Assembly (NCBI GenBank): GCA_905182265.1
Contig: CAJJAO010000025.1
Coordinates: 1-64,000, forward strand
From: a gamma proteobacterium HTCC2207
Lineage (GTDB): Bacteria; Pseudomonadota; Gammaproteobacteria; Pseudomonadales; Porticoccaceae
Reading direction: 5' to 3'
Length of the DNA: 64,000 nt
The notes beneath the pieces were generated by a model. It had not been told where the DNA came from. It searched no databases and worked only from the letters and a program-made list of their open reading frames with translations. The first letter of the stretch is position 1. Each line of letters begins with the position of its first letter. Shown here piece by piece: positions 63,541-64,000 of this stretch. The translations under genes and the position numbers were made by a program.

Positions 63541-64000
63541 ATGGCAACTAAAGCAATCAAATCACAAAAGGCTTCTAAACCACAAAAGGCCTCTAGCCAA
63601 CCAAAAGCCTTTAGCGAGAAAAAAGCCCTTAGCCAACATAAAGCCCTTAGCCAATCAAAAGCCCTTAGCGAGAAAAAAGCCCTTAGCCAGCAAAAAGCCC
63701 TTAGCCAATCAAAAGCCCTTAGCGGTTCAAAAGCCTCGCCAAATTTATCGGTGGGTTTTGTGCTTATGCCCAACTTTACTCTTCTTCCTTTTTCAGCCTT
63801 TATTGATGCTCTGCGACTGGCCGCCGATGAGAGCGATCACAGTGAGCAAGTTAACTGCCGCTGGACATTAATGGGGCCAAACACAGATAAAATTACCTCT
63901 AGCTCTGGGGTCAGCGTGCAGCCCTGGGAGACCTATCGCGACCCGGCTGAGTTTGACTACATAGTCGTGGTTGGAGGGCTGTTACCAGAAACCTTAAACG
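63541..64000 (+). CDS. GlxA-type AraC-family regulator, partial (truncated by window end), with repetitive N-terminus
   Basis: Own translation from ATG 63541: MATKAIKSQKASKPQKASSQPKAFSEKKALSQHKALSQSKALSEKKALSQQKALSQSKALSGSKASPNLSVGFVLMPNFTLLPFSAFIDALRLAADESDHSEQVNCRWTLMGPNTDKITSSSGVSVQPWETYRDPAEFDYIVVVGGLLPETLN. Missing from the ORF track because it has no stop in the window. Confidence 0.85.
   Translation, partial: MATKAIKSQKASKPQKASSQPKAFSEKKALSQHKALSQSKALSEKKALSQQKALSQSKALSGSKASPNLSVGFVLMPNFTLLPFSAFIDALRLAADESDHSEQVNCRWTLMGPNTDKITSSSGVSVQPWETYRDPAEFDYIVVVGGLLPETLN
63568..63738 (+). repeat. Tandem array, exact 18-bp period, ~9-10 AAAGCCCTTAGC(C/G)-type units, in frame with the regulator (KALSxx)n
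   Basis: GCC/GCT codons at 63571, 63589, 63607, 63625, 63643, 63661, 63679, 63697, 63715, 63733. Confidence 0.93.

Noticed and set aside
63476-63871. 131-aa plus ORF and the antisense 63534-63773 ORF with (FDWLRA)n
   Set aside because: Off-frame readings of the 18-bp array; the frame from ATG 63541 continues into a recognisable regulator domain and is preferred.

Overview
This 64 kb window is a chromosomal segment from a gammaproteobacterium. The gene order rpsA-cmk-tyrA/aroA-pheA-gyrA-mtaD-ubiG-mupP-yciK resembles Pseudomonas and marine Cellvibrionales-type genomes. Most of it is housekeeping: aromatic amino acid genes and gyrA, rluB/scpAB, ligA-zipA-smc, a complete ccmABCDEFGHI cytochrome c maturation operon, uspE/fnr, cca, folMKB, tsaD, the rpsU-yqeY-dnaG-rpoD macromolecular synthesis operon, and tRNA-Ile2(CAU). 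Downstream lies an accessory stretch of small secreted/membrane proteins, an alkaline phosphatase and twin XRE-like regulators. The right end carries a soxBDAG sarcosine oxidase operon with a divergent GlxA/AraC-family regulator that runs off the window. I found no CRISPR array, prophage or recognisable defence or biosynthetic island. Three signals fall outside normal annotation. (1) A family of short tandem arrays with near-exact locus-specific periods sits in gene gaps and in a few protein-coding N-termini; several unrelated loci share the core AGCCCTNAGC. (2) Two ~92-100 bp tandem copies of a structured element, with 12 bp terminal inverted repeats in copy 2 and a covarying hairpin, lie between rpoD and tRNA-Ile2. 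(3) A truncated thiamine-diphosphate enzyme gene abuts a truncated EAL-domain gene exactly at a perfect hairpin. Also notable are a Bacteroidetes-like pdxJ, duplicated XRE genes that conserve a dyad upstream, and a near-consensus FNR box between uspE and fnr. All calls come from reading the sequence; no database searches were run.
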